From an uncultured Christensenella sp. (GTDB taxonomy: Bacteria > Bacillota > Clostridia > Christensenellales > UBA3700): a stretch of DNA of 57,606 nucleotides. The number at the start of each line of letters is the position of its first letter. Position 1 is the stretch's first letter. Positions 34,901-43,190 of the stretch are shown here, piece by piece. The translations under genes were made by a program, and so were the position numbers. Where the stretch lies: positions 1-57,606 of the forward strand of contig CAJTYW010000011.1 in NCBI GenBank assembly GCA_910583995.1. Reading direction: 5' to 3'. Under the pieces are notes generated by a model that was not told the origin of the DNA, did not search any database, and saw only the letters and a program-made list of their open reading frames with translations.

Positions 34901-34938
34901 AATATCTCTCACCTTTTCAGCGGAGAGATATTTTTTTA
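34901..34938 (+). terminator. Terminator of the XRE gene
   Basis: AATATCTCTC / GAGAGATATT stem (34901-34910, 34923-34932), then a T run. Confidence 0.8.
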
Positions 34939-35041
34939 TTTTACAAAATTCTTTTTAAGCAATTATAAAGTTTAATTTTATTATATTGAATATAAAAGAA
35001 AAATAAATAAGACTATTTATAAAAAAATTTATTTCAAACAC

Positions 35042-35070
35042 TTGAAAATAAGGTTACTATATGTTATAAT
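35042..35070 (+). promoter_or_regulatory. Promoter of the NifU-like/GGGtGRT operon
   Basis: TTGAAA (35042-35047), 17-bp spacer, TATAAT (35065-35070), 34 bp before the ATG. Confidence 0.75.
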
Positions 35071-35104
35071 GATTAAAATTGATTACAATTTTGGAGGAAA
35101 TCTA

Positions 35105-35797
35105 ATGCAATATTCACACGAAGTTATGTCAATGTGCCCAGTGGCACAAGGTCCTAACCACGGCTGTGCTCCAATCCCTGAAGAAGGTAAATGGATTCAA
35201 GCTCGTGAAATTAAGGATATTTCAGGACTTACACACGGTGTTGGTTGGTGTGCCCCACAACAAGGTGCGTGCAAACTTACTTTGAACGTTAAAAACGGCG
35301 TTATCGAAGAGGCTCTTATTGAGACTCTTGGCTGCTCTGGTATGACTCACTCTGCTGCTATGGCTGCTGAAGTTTTACCTGGCAAAACTATTCTTGAAGC
35401 TCTAAATACTGACCTAGTATGCGATGCTATCAATACTGCAATGCGTGAGCTATTCTTGCAAATCGTTTATGGTAGAACTCAATCTGCTTTCTCTGAAGAC
35501 GGCTTGCCAATCGGTGCTGGTCTTGAAGACTTAGGTAAAGGTTTGAGAACTCAAGTTGGTACAATGTACTCTACTAAGCTTAAAGGCGTAAGATACCTTG
35601 AAATGGCTGAAGGTTACATTACAAGAATCGCTTTGGACGAAAACAACGAAGTTATCGGTTACAGATTCGTTCACCTAGGCAAAATGATGGAAGCTATAGA
35701 AAAAGGTATGTCTCCTAACGATGCTTATGAGAAATTTAGCGGTCAATATGGTAGATACAACGAAGCGGTTAAGACAATTAACCCTCGTAAAGAGTAA
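35105..35797 (+). CDS. NifU-like Fe-S scaffold protein associated with GGGtGRT protein
   Basis: 230 residues from ATG 35105 with a GGAGG ribosome site; upstream in-frame starts lie in the promoter region. MCPVAQGPNHGCAPIP, VGWCAPQQGACKLTLNV and ETLGCSGMTHSAAMAAEVLPGKT give conserved cysteines typical of the iron-sulfur scaffold-like proteins that pair with GGGtGRT proteins in anaerobic Bacillota. Codon use is more optimised and GC-richer than the neighbours, pointing to high expression. It forms an operon with the next gene, 14 bp apart. The biochemical role is not established. Confidence 0.85.
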   Translation: MQYSHEVMSMCPVAQGPNHGCAPIPEEGKWIQAREIKDISGLTHGVGWCAPQQGACKLTLNVKNGVIEEALIETLGCSGMTHSAAMAAEVLPGKTILEALNTDLVCDAINTAMRELFLQIVYGRTQSAFSEDGLPIGAGLEDLGKGLRTQVGTMYSTKLKGVRYLEMAEGYITRIALDENNEVIGYRFVHLGKMMEAIEKGMSPNDAYEKFSGQYGRYNEAVKTINPRKE

Positions 35798-35811
35798 TAG
35801 GAGGTATGATT

Positions 35812-36813
35812 ATGGAAATTAAATTTGAAGGTTATGAAAGAAGAATTGACAAAATCAATGCTTGCCTAAACGAAAATGGTATTAAAGATTTAGAAGATGC
35901 TTACAACATTTGCACTCAAAAAGGTATTAATGTTGATGAAATCGTAAGAAATATTCAACCTATCGCTTTTGAAAATGCTATTTGGGCTTACACTGCTGGT
36001 TGTGCAATCGCTATCAAAAAAGGTTGCAAAGTAGCTGCAGATGCTGCAGAAGCTATCGGCGTTGGCTTGCAAGCTTTCTGTATCCCTGGCTCTGTTGCTG
36101 ACCAAAGGTCAGTTGGCTTAGGTCACGGTAATCTTGCTGCTAAACTTTTAAGAGAAGAAACTAAATGTTTCGCTTTCCTTGCTGGTCACGAGTCTTTTGC
36201 TGCTGCAGAAGGTGCTATCGGTATTGCAAGAACTGCAAACACTGTTCGTAAAACTCCACTTAAGGTTATTTTGAATGGTCTTGGTAAAGACGCTGCTTAT
36301 ATCATAAGCCGTATCAATGGTTTTACTTATGTTAAAACTGAATTCAACCAAGCTACAGGCGAACTTAAAGTTGTTTCTACTACTCCATACAGCAATGGCG
36401 AACGTGCTGCTGTTAGAGTTTTCGGTGCTAACGATGTAAACGAAGGCGTTGCTATTATGCAAGCTGAAAAAGTTGACGTTTCTATCACTGGTAACTCAAC
36501 TAACCCTACTCGTTTCCAACACCCAGTTGCAGGTACTTACAAAAAGCTTTGCTATGAAAAAGGTATCAAATACTTCTCTGTTGCAAGCGGTGGCGGTACT
36601 GGTAGAACTCTTCACCCTGATAATATGGCTGCAGGTCCTGCATCTTATGGTTTGACAGATACAATGGGTCGTATGCACAGTGACGCACAATTTGCTGGTA
36701 GTTCATCTGTTCCTGCTCACGTAGAAATGATGGGACTTATCGGTATGGGTAATAACCCAATGGTTGGTGCAAGCGTTGCAGTTGCAGTTGCAGTTGAAAA
36801 GGCTATGAACTAA
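35812..36813 (+). CDS. GGGtGRT protein
   Basis: 333 residues from ATG 35812; the ATG at 35806 directly abuts the AGGAGGT ribosome site and is too close. The name-giving motif SGGGTGRTLHPDNMAAGPASYGL is near the C-terminus, followed by GRMHSDAQFAGSSSVPAHVEMMGLIGMGNNPMVGASVAVAVAVEKAM. Soluble, one long domain. This family co-occurs with the NifU-like partner upstream and has no proven function. Highly expressed type of codon use. It ends 29 bp before a strong terminator. Confidence 0.9.
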   Translation: MEIKFEGYERRIDKINACLNENGIKDLEDAYNICTQKGINVDEIVRNIQPIAFENAIWAYTAGCAIAIKKGCKVAADAAEAIGVGLQAFCIPGSVADQRSVGLGHGNLAAKLLREETKCFAFLAGHESFAAAEGAIGIARTANTVRKTPLKVILNGLGKDAAYIISRINGFTYVKTEFNQATGELKVVSTTPYSNGERAAVRVFGANDVNEGVAIMQAEKVDVSITGNSTNPTRFQHPVAGTYKKLCYEKGIKYFSVASGGGTGRTLHPDNMAAGPASYGLTDTMGRMHSDAQFAGSSSVPAHVEMMGLIGMGNNPMVGASVAVAVAVEKAMN

Positions 36814-36842
36814 TAAAAGCTAAAATTTATCATTAAACAAAG

Positions 36843-36873
36843 AAAAGCTAGAGCTTCTGCCCTAGCTTTTTTT
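36843..36873 (+). terminator. Terminator of the GGGtGRT operon
   Basis: AAAAGCTAG (36843-36851) / CTAGCTTTT (36862-36870) plus three more T. Confidence 0.88.
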
Positions 36874-36983
36874 GTTATTAGTTTTTTACAATTAAGTTAA
36901 CTAATTGCATTGTTAAATTAAGTAATTAAATAAAATTTCTTTTGTAATAACAAATTTTCAATATCAAATTTTATATTAAATTA

Positions 36984-37496
36984 TTATTTAAATTCATCAT
37001 TTTTAAAAGATTGATAATGCGAGTGACTAATAGCTTCCCTATAATATTGCTCCGCTCCTACTAATTTTATACGCTCATTACCATATAACCAATCTGAATA
37101 TATATTATTCTTCATACAAATACTTTTATCACTAAACAATTGTTTACAATTATCACAAGGGAATTTGCTGCATTCCCCGCAAAAAACTATGCCTTGAGCT
37201 TTTGTACATTCCAAAATAAAACAACCTTTAATGCAATATTTACTATGCTCACCATTTCGGCAACCATTACACCCACCATTTGTCTTTTTTTCTAATTCTT
37301 GCAAAAATCTTTTATCTTCTTTAAGAATTTGCTTTTTATGTTTCAGCGGTAGCCTACTTTTAAATTGATAATATCCTTTGTGGTAATCTAATAGAATTTT
37401 AGAGTATTTAGATATTGCTCCATCTTTTTTAGCCCCACAAGTATAACAGCATAATGAACAAGGTGCTATCGCATCTAATATTTCTTTTTTATCCAT
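36984..37496 (-). CDS. DUF3795-like cysteine-rich protein
   Basis: 170 residues with many cysteines in pairs: APCSLCCYTCGAKKDG at the N-terminus, GGCNGCRNG, CIKGCFILECTKAQGIVFCGECSKFPCDNCKQL in the middle. This resembles DUF3795 proteins, thought to bind zinc or an Fe-S cluster; function unknown. Soluble, no signal. It follows ung on the same strand with a short gap (32 bp) and may be co-transcribed with it. Confidence 0.75.
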   Translation of the reverse strand: MDKKEILDAIAPCSLCCYTCGAKKDGAISKYSKILLDYHKGYYQFKSRLPLKHKKQILKEDKRFLQELEKKTNGGCNGCRNGEHSKYCIKGCFILECTKAQGIVFCGECSKFPCDNCKQLFSDKSICMKNNIYSDWLYGNERIKLVGAEQYYREAISHSHYQSFKNDEFK

Positions 37497-37528
37497 TTGT
37501 ATATCCGTTTTTGTTTTATTATAAACAT

Positions 37529-38200
37529 TTAATTATTTAAATCCCAATCAATAGGCTTTTTGCCTTTTGAAATCAAATAGTCATTCGCTTTTGAAAAATG
37601 TTTACAACCAAAAAATCCATTAAACGCAGATAGTGGTGATGGATGTGCACATTGTAAAATCAAATGTTTACTTGTGTCAATTAGTGGCACTTTACTTCTT
37701 GCATTTCCGCCCCATAAGATAAATACAACATTTTCAGTATTATCCGAAATAAGTTTGATAACACTATCTGTAAACCAACCCCAACCGCATTTTGAGTGAG
37801 AATTTGCAAGGTGTTCCCTAACTGTAAGTGTTGTGTTAAGTAGCAATACCCCTTCTCTCGCCCATTTTGTAAGATTACCGCAATTAGGTTCTTTTATTCC
37901 TAAATCACTCTCAATTTCCTTGTAAATATTAACAAGCGAAGGTGGAAGTTTTACACCTTCCTTTACCGAAAAACACAATCCGTGTGCTTGATTAGGTTCG
38001 TGATAAGGGTCTTGTCCCAAAATAACAACCTTTAAGTCAGAAACAGGTGTAAACCTAAAACAATTATAAATATCGTACATATTAGGATATACCGTATAAT
38101 GAGTATATTCATACTTAATAAATTCTCGTATTTTAAGGTATTTTTGGTCTGTAAATAAACTTCCTAAAAGTTCGTCCCAACCGCCGCCAAGTGGTTTCAT
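37529..38200 (-). CDS. ung: Uracil-DNA glycosylase (family 1)
   Basis: 223 residues, normal length. The water-activating loop is VVILGQDPYHEPNQAHGLCFSV, the uracil-binding LLNTTLTVREHLANSH follows, and the minor-groove loop HPSPLSAFNGFFGC carries the catalytic His. It removes uracil from DNA to begin base excision repair. Confidence 0.97.
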   Translation of the reverse strand: MKPLGGGWDELLGSLFTDQKYLKIREFIKYEYTHYTVYPNMYDIYNCFRFTPVSDLKVVILGQDPYHEPNQAHGLCFSVKEGVKLPPSLVNIYKEIESDLGIKEPNCGNLTKWAREGVLLLNTTLTVREHLANSHSKCGWGWFTDSVIKLISDNTENVVFILWGGNARSKVPLIDTSKHLILQCAHPSPLSAFNGFFGCKHFSKANDYLISKGKKPIDWDLNN

Positions 38201-38742
38201 AATCTTTTTTCCTTTATATTTTTCTTTAGTATTTTTTCAATTTCTTTGCAAATAACTATGCTATAATTTAATTAGCAACTGTTCCTAAATTCAGCATTTG
38301 CTGCTATCATTATCAATATAGCCACAACTAAAAATTCTATATTAAATTTATTATACCATATCTTCCCTATAAAGTCTATATAAATCTAAAATAATTATAA
38401 AAAATAGTTTTGCCATTTATCGCTTTTTTTTATTTCACTTGTCAATATATTTCAACAACAATAAACAATTAGTATGTTAAACTATTCACACCATATCGTA
38501 TTGTATTGTTGAAAAAAGAGTACCTGAATAAAAAATATAAGAGATTTGTTAAACTATCTCATATATACCTATCTCGTGTTACAATGTTATGGTCTTGTGG
38601 TATATCAAGGATTTGTCTTGGGCGACACATATTTATTAAAATAATTAATTTGTGATATAACAGTAACCTATCTATTTGTCCACGGTATATTCACATTTTT
38701 AAATAATATTAAAATAATTGATTTTTAAGTATTTCGATTTAG
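38201..38742. other. Long intergenic region upstream of the queuosine operon
   Basis: About 540 bp without a supported gene. Short frames only, no clear repeat or RNA fold. The 3' end leads into the que promoter. It may be the left edge of an acquired segment. Confidence 0.4.
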
Positions 38743-38771
38743 TTGACTTAAGCATTAAAGCGTGATATTAT
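38743..38771 (+). promoter_or_regulatory. Promoter of the queuosine operon
   Basis: TTGACT (38743-38748), 17-bp spacer, TATTAT (38766-38771); start expected just before the riboswitch. Confidence 0.75.
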
Positions 38772-38786
38772 ATAAATAATAAAATA

Positions 38787-38829
38787 GATAGTTCGTTTGC
38801 GCCATCCTATCGTTAAACAAAACCAGGGC
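38787..38829 (+). promoter_or_regulatory. preQ1-I-type riboswitch candidate
   Basis: P1 stem GATAG (38787-38791) / CTATC (38807-38811) closes a loop containing TTCGTTTGCGCC. The tail GTTAAACAAAACCAGGGC closely resembles the A-rich tail of the preQ1-I class (Thermoanaerobacter type). It sits between the promoter and an intrinsic terminator ahead of preQ1 synthesis genes, so transcription termination on preQ1 binding is expected. Confidence 0.7.
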
Positions 38830-38854
38830 ATCTTAATAAAAAAGTTTTTTTAGG

Positions 38855-38884
38855 TGCAGTCGTTTTGTCACGACTGCATTTTTT
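38855..38884 (+). terminator. Riboswitch-controlled terminator
   Basis: Perfect 8-bp stem TGCAGTCG (38855-38862) / CGACTGCA (38871-38878), then six T, 15 bp before the queD ATG. Confidence 0.85.
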
Positions 38885-38899
38885 CACAATAGGAGATAT

Positions 38900-39319
38900 A
38901 TGTATTATTTAAAAACTTCAACTTATTTTGACAGTGCACACTTTCTTCACGGATACAATGGTAAATGTGCAAATATCCACGGACACCACTGGCTTGTGGA
39001 AGTAAAGATACATAGTGATAAACTTCAGGAAAGTGGAGAAAATCGCGGTATGATTATAGACTTCAACCATTTTAAGAAGGCAGTAAAAGATATTGCAGAA
39101 TGCTACGACCATACACTTATTTACGAAAAAAACACCCTTAAATCTACGACCATTGCCGCACTAAAAGAAGAAGGATTTTCATTACTTGAAACTGATTTTA
39201 GACCCACCGCAGAAAACTTCGCTGCACATATATACGCTGACCTTTACAACAAAGGCTTGCCTATTTCCTGCGTGATTGTTTACGAGTCTCCTGAAAACTG
39301 TGCGGTATATGGTGAATGA
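38900..39319 (+). CDS. queD: 6-carboxy-5,6,7,8-tetrahydropterin synthase
   Basis: 139 residues. Zinc ligands are in FDSAHFLHGYNGKCANIHGHHW; the catalytic Cys (GKCANIHGHH) and DHTLIYE (Asp-His) are present. It converts dihydroneopterin triphosphate to carboxytetrahydropterin, step 2 of the queuosine precursor pathway. First gene of queD-queE-folE-queC-queF; AGGAG ribosome site directly after the riboswitch terminator. Codon and base composition are visibly GC-richer than the flanking genes. Confidence 0.96.
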   Translation: MYYLKTSTYFDSAHFLHGYNGKCANIHGHHWLVEVKIHSDKLQESGENRGMIIDFNHFKKAVKDIAECYDHTLIYEKNTLKSTTIAALKEEGFSLLETDFRPTAENFAAHIYADLYNKGLPISCVIVYESPENCAVYGE

Positions 39320-39320
39320 T

Positions 39321-39986
39321 ATGCATTGCTTTAAAGTCGCCGAAAAATTTGTAAGTATAAATGGCGAAGGTCAACGTGCGGGTGAACTTGCCGTGTTTCT
39401 ACGGTTTTGCAGCTGCAATCTTAATTGTAGTTACTGCGATACTCGCTGGGCAAATACCACCTATGTGAAATATGAGCTTGCCACTGCGGAAGAGCTTGTT
39501 GAATATGTAAAATCAACAGGTGTAAAAAATGTTACCCTTACTGGCGGCGAACCACTTTTACAGACGGATATCATACGACTTATAGTTCTGCTAGAAAAGT
39601 CTGGTGCAGAAGTCGAAATAGAAACCAATGGAAGCATACTATTGAAAGATATCGTTTCACTTTCTCCCCGTCCCGCTATTACCGCCGATTATAAACTTCC
39701 TTCAAGTAGAATGGAAACATATATGTTGACCGAAAACTTTTCTTACCTTACATTATGTGACTCGGTCAAATTTGTGGTCGGTGATTTTGGAGATCTAGTG
39801 CGTGCAGAAGAGATTATAAACAAGTATGGACTTACAAATATATGCCATATTTATTTTAGCCCTGTATTCGGAAAAATCAAACCAGAAGAAATCGTGAAGT
39901 TTATTAAAGCTCATAAACTTAATGGCGTACGATTGCAATTACAGCTACATAAAATTATCTGGAACCCCGATATGCACGGGGTATAG
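39321..39986 (+). CDS. queE: 7-carboxy-7-deazaguanine synthase (radical SAM)
   Basis: About 221 residues from ATG 39321, one base after the queD stop; the same frame is open upstream within queD but the family begins at MHCFKVAEKFVSINGEGQ. The radical SAM cluster is CNLNCSYC (Cx3Cx2C), and GEGQRAGELAVFLRF and TGGEPLLQ bind substrate and SAM. It catalyses the ring contraction to CDG. Tightly coupled to queD and folE. Confidence 0.95.
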   Translation: MHCFKVAEKFVSINGEGQRAGELAVFLRFCSCNLNCSYCDTRWANTTYVKYELATAEELVEYVKSTGVKNVTLTGGEPLLQTDIIRLIVLLEKSGAEVEIETNGSILLKDIVSLSPRPAITADYKLPSSRMETYMLTENFSYLTLCDSVKFVVGDFGDLVRAEEIINKYGLTNICHIYFSPVFGKIKPEEIVKFIKAHKLNGVRLQLQLHKIIWNPDMHGV

Positions 39987-39994
39987 GAGAAAGT

Positions 39995-40561
39995 ATGGAT
40001 ATTAAAGAAATAGAAAAACATATCCGGGGATTATTAGTCGCTATAGGCGAAGACCCCGACAGAGAAGGTCTACGAGAAACGCCTGCCCGCGTTGCACGAA
40101 TGTACGAAGAAGCGTTTGAAGGCATAAAATACACAAATCACGAAATTGCTGAAATGTTCGGAAAAACTTTCGAAATTATGTCAGACCAAAATTCAGGTGG
40201 TGCAGTGGTATTAAAGAACATTAGCGTATTCAGCTATTGCGAGCATCATATGGCACTTATGTACGATATGAAAGTCGATGTGGCGTATATCCCGCACGGA
40301 AGAGTTTTGGGACTGAGTAAAATTGCACGCATCTGCGATATGGCAGCAAAGCGACTACAATTGCAAGAGCGTTTGGGACATGACATTGCTGAAATAATTT
40401 CGCTTGCGACTTTATCGCCTGATGTAGGTGTAATGATAGTAGGCTGCCACAGCTGTATGACATCACGCGGCATAAAAAACGTTTCATCACAAACGGTTAC
40501 AAAAACTTACTTCGGTGCGTTTAAAGACGACATTTCCTTGCAAAATCTTTTTGGAGAATAA
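39995..40561 (+). CDS. folE: GTP cyclohydrolase I
   Basis: 188 residues, normal length. EGLRETPARVARMYEEAFEG, the zinc Cys in SYCEHHMALMYDMKVDVAYIPHGRVLGLSK, RLQLQERL and GCHSCMTSRGIKN are the family blocks. It turns GTP into dihydroneopterin triphosphate. Inside the que operon it supplies the first step for queuosine rather than, or as well as, folate. Confidence 0.96.
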   Translation: MDIKEIEKHIRGLLVAIGEDPDREGLRETPARVARMYEEAFEGIKYTNHEIAEMFGKTFEIMSDQNSGGAVVLKNISVFSYCEHHMALMYDMKVDVAYIPHGRVLGLSKIARICDMAAKRLQLQERLGHDIAEIISLATLSPDVGVMIVGCHSCMTSRGIKNVSSQTVTKTYFGAFKDDISLQNLFGE

Positions 40562-40564
40562 AAT

Positions 40565-41251
40565 ATGAAAGCACTTGTATTATTAAGCGGTGGTGTGGAT
40601 AGCGCAACCTGTCTAGGACTAGCAGTTCAGAAATATGGTGTAGCGGAAGTTTCTGCCCTTTCCGTTTACTATGGTCAGACACATAGTAAAGAACTTTGTG
40701 CTGCACAAAAAATTGCTGACTTTTATGGAGTTGTTTTAAAACAGCTTGACCTTTCGGTCATATTTGAAGGTTCTGACTGTTCGCTCTTGTCGGAGTCGCC
40801 TAATGACATACCCTTGCAAAGCTATGCCGAACAACTTTCTATAACGGGAGGCAAACCCGTTTCAACCTACGTCCCTTTTAGGAACGGACTATTTCTTTCA
40901 GTAGCGGCAAGCGTTGCACTATCGCACGGGTGCGAAGTGATATATTATGGTGCTCACAGCGACGATGCTGCTGGCAACGCATATCCAGATTGTAGCGAAA
41001 AATTCAATTCCGCTATGTGCGAAGCTATTTATACTGGCAGTGGGGACCATCTTAAAATTCTTGCACCTTTTGTAAACTTAAACAAATCGCAGGTAATAAA
41101 AAAGGGGCTTGAACTCGGTGTTCCATACAAGTATACCTGGAGCTGTTATTCGGGTGGCGAAAAACCTTGTGGCGCATGTGCCACCTGCCGCGACCGTGCC
41201 GATGCATTTAAAGCTAACAATATAGAAGATCCTGCAATAAAAGGAGAATAA
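40565..41251 (+). CDS. queC: 7-cyano-7-deazaguanine (preQ0) synthase
   Basis: 228 residues. PP-loop ATPase motif LLSGGVDSATCL at the N-terminus, AHSDDAAGNAYPDC in the middle and the C-terminal zinc site CYSGGEKPCGACATCRDR. It converts CDG to preQ0 with ATP and ammonia. The ATG is 3 bp after the folE stop; queF begins one base after its own stop. Confidence 0.97.
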   Translation: MKALVLLSGGVDSATCLGLAVQKYGVAEVSALSVYYGQTHSKELCAAQKIADFYGVVLKQLDLSVIFEGSDCSLLSESPNDIPLQSYAEQLSITGGKPVSTYVPFRNGLFLSVAASVALSHGCEVIYYGAHSDDAAGNAYPDCSEKFNSAMCEAIYTGSGDHLKILAPFVNLNKSQVIKKGLELGVPYKYTWSCYSGGEKPCGACATCRDRADAFKANNIEDPAIKGE

Positions 41252-41252
41252 T

Positions 41253-41744
41253 ATGTCAAGAGAAAAACAGAACGAAAGTATTACCCTGCTTGGTAACAAC
41301 AACACGAAATATCCGCAGACTTACGATCCGTCAATTTTGGAAACATTCGTAAATAAACACCCTGAAAGGGACTATTTCGTAAAGTTCAACTGTCCTGAAT
41401 TCACAAGCCTTTGCCCAATTACAGGTCAACCCGATTTTGCCACGATATACATTTCATATGTACCTTGCGAAAAGATGGTTGAAAGCAAGTCTTTAAAAAT
41501 GTATTTATTCGGATTCAGAAATCGTGGCGATTTCCACGAAGACTGTGTTAACATAATTATGAACGACCTAATTGATTTGATGTCCCCTGCATATATCGAA
41601 GTATGGGGCAAATTTCTACCCCGTGGCGGAATTTCTATAGACCCATATTGTAACTACGGCAAAAAAGGAACCAAGTGGGAACAGGTATCTTGGAACAGAC
41701 TTTCATACCACGATATGTATCCCGAAAAAATTAACAATAGATAA
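41253..41744 (+). CDS. queF: NADPH-dependent preQ0 reductase
   Basis: 163 residues, the short unimodular (Bacillus-type) QueF. The catalytic Cys is in EFTSLCPITGQPDFATI; ESKSLKMYLFGFRNRGDFHEDC gives substrate-binding Glu, Ser, His and Asp. It reduces the nitrile of preQ0 to preQ1, completing the operon product that the riboswitch senses. No queuosine insertion gene (tgt, queA) is in the window. Confidence 0.97.
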   Translation: MSREKQNESITLLGNNNTKYPQTYDPSILETFVNKHPERDYFVKFNCPEFTSLCPITGQPDFATIYISYVPCEKMVESKSLKMYLFGFRNRGDFHEDCVNIIMNDLIDLMSPAYIEVWGKFLPRGGISIDPYCNYGKKGTKWEQVSWNRLSYHDMYPEKINNR

Positions 41745-41940
41745 ATTGAAGTATGCTCCTTTTAGTCCAATGCGTAGAAAAAGTTATTTTCGTTGTATCT
41801 AACTCACAAATCAGGAAAGTGCAAGGCAAAGAGCAATTAAATCTCGCTGTGGCAAACGTTATATCGAACGGAAACAGCTTTTTTACATAGAAAAGTAATA
41901 CATAGCGAAATTTTGTATGCATCTTTTTTGTGTGTATTGA
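41745..41940. other. Stretch between queF and the duplicated tRNA end
   Basis: No gene supported; only short frames. Possible decayed end of an acquired segment. Confidence 0.4.
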
Positions 41941-41961
41941 TGGTGCCGAAGGCGGGACTTG
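41941..41961 (-). repeat. Duplicate of the tRNA-Leu 3' end (att-like remnant)
   Basis: 21 bp identical to the CCA end and T-arm side of tRNA-Leu at 42073-42093, same orientation, 132 bp away. Such copies arise when an integrative element recombines at a tRNA 3' end. The rest of the tRNA is missing here and the following 110 bp are GC-richer than the surroundings. Confidence 0.75.
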
Positions 41962-42036
41962 TAAGGAGCTTTGCTGCGGAATAGCGAAGGCTTTATCCTG
42001 AGCGTCACATTATTTCAATCGGTCACGGCTTCGCAC

Positions 42037-42070
42037 AAAAAAAGACCTTAGTTTAAAAAACTAAGGTCTT
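42037..42070 (-). terminator. Terminator of tRNA-Leu
   Basis: Stem AAGACCTTAG (42042-42051) / CTAAGGTCTT (42061-42070), with a T run on the minus strand immediately after the tRNA. Confidence 0.85.
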
Positions 42071-42072
42071 GG

Positions 42073-42158
42073 TGGTGCCGAAGGCGGGACTTGAACCCGC
42101 ACGAGGTCGCCCCCACTGGATTTTGAGTCCAGCGCGTCTGCCATTCCACCACTTCGGC
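42073..42158 (-). tRNA. tRNA-Leu (CAA)
   Basis: 86 nt with encoded CCA (42075-42073). Acceptor GCCGAAG / CTTCGGC, anticodon stem CTGGA / TCCAG with loop CTCAAAA (anticodon CAA at 42125-42123), long variable arm typical of leucine, and T-arm GCGGGTTCAAGTCCCGC. Confidence 0.97.
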
Positions 42159-42361
42159 TCGATTTCTTATATATAATATCATATTACAAAAAAAAAATCA
42201 ACACTTTTAACGCAAAAAATTTTATTTTTTATTATTTAAATTTATTAATATTTTACTAATTATAATTAAAATTATAAATTTTTAAATATTGCAGTTTTGA
42301 ATATAATATAATTAAGTAGTTTATAATTATTATAACGCTAAGAAATTTTAAAAAGGTTGCT

Positions 42362-42574
42362 ATGCCCTACTTTAATTATCATTCAAATATTAAGAAAAAA
42401 ATAAAAGAAAACAAGGATTTTCAAGCATTTATAGTTGACAATTACAATGGAATTTCCCCTTGCTTACTAATAAAAATAGACACAAAGTACTATCCAATTC
42501 GCGAACATAGATGGCAAGAATATTTTGATATTGCAAATATGAATAATGTTATTATTCAAGATAAAAGGACCTAA
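42362..42574 (+). CDS. Small hypothetical protein
   Basis: 70 residues, no signal or membrane segment, not recognised. It contains YHSNIKKKIKENKDFQAFIVDNYNGISPCLLIKI and KYYPIREHRWQEY, with a good mix of charged and aromatic residues as in a real small folded protein. It precedes the DUF6512-like membrane protein by only 4 bp, so the two form an operon. Function unknown. Confidence 0.65.
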   Translation: MPYFNYHSNIKKKIKENKDFQAFIVDNYNGISPCLLIKIDTKYYPIREHRWQEYFDIANMNNVIIQDKRT

Positions 42575-42578
42575 TAAA

Positions 42579-43112
42579 ATGTTAAACAAAAAATTATTAA
42601 TTACCGAAATAATAGGATTTGTGTTTTGCATTATAATGTCATTTGTATTTCATTTTGCATTTGAATGGCTAAACAACGCGCCTAGTATTGCGTGGCTTTT
42701 TGCAACAAACGAAAGTGTTTGGGAACATAGTAAAATCATATTTTATCCTTTTTTTATTTTTAGCATTGTGGAATACTTTATAATTAAACCCGATATAAAA
42801 GTTTATTTAACAGCAAAAAGTATCCCTTTAATATTTTGTATTCCGCTTATGCTTGTAATTTATTTTACTTATTCAGGCATAATAGGCACAAATTATCTTG
42901 CAATAGATATTATTATGACAATTTTAATAATTTTTGCAATGAGTTTAGTAAGCTATAAAATTATAAACAGTGGATATTTTGCAAAATACTATTATGTTTA
43001 TGCTATGTTAGCTATTTCAATATTTGTTTTTGTAATAATATTTACCTATTTTCCACCGCACATAAACTTGTTTTATGACAAAACAAAAAATATGTACGGA
43101 ATCCCCTTTTAA
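42579..43112 (+). CDS. DUF6512-like membrane protein
   Basis: 177 residues from ATG 42579 with an AAAGGAC ribosome site; an earlier in-frame start at 42546 overlaps the preceding gene. About five membrane segments. The segment HFAFEWLNNAPSIAWLFATNESVWEHSKIIFYPFF with NESVWEH is the hallmark of DUF6512 proteins, which have no known function. It ends before a strong bidirectional terminator. Confidence 0.8.
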   Translation: MLNKKLLITEIIGFVFCIIMSFVFHFAFEWLNNAPSIAWLFATNESVWEHSKIIFYPFFIFSIVEYFIIKPDIKVYLTAKSIPLIFCIPLMLVIYFTYSGIIGTNYLAIDIIMTILIIFAMSLVSYKIINSGYFAKYYYVYAMLAISIFVFVIIFTYFPPHINLFYDKTKNMYGIPF

Positions 43113-43125
43113 AATAAAGCTTTTT

Positions 43126-43172
43126 GTTAAACAGACAACACCTTAAAATAGTTAAGGTGTTGTCTGTTTAAC
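43126..43172. terminator. Very strong bidirectional terminator
   Basis: Perfect 21-bp stem (43126-43146 / 43152-43172; arms contain ACAGACAACACCTTAA and its complement) with a 5-base loop, between two convergent genes. Confidence 0.88.
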
Positions 43173-43190
43173 ATTGCAATTTCTCTCTTT

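Noticed and set aside
41731..41922. 63-residue minus-strand frame after queF
   Set aside because: No ribosome site, no family resemblance, overlaps the queF end; likely chance frame in decayed DNA.
42001..42070. Hairpin next to tRNA-Leu considered as a small RNA
   Set aside because: It is simply explained as the tRNA-Leu terminator.
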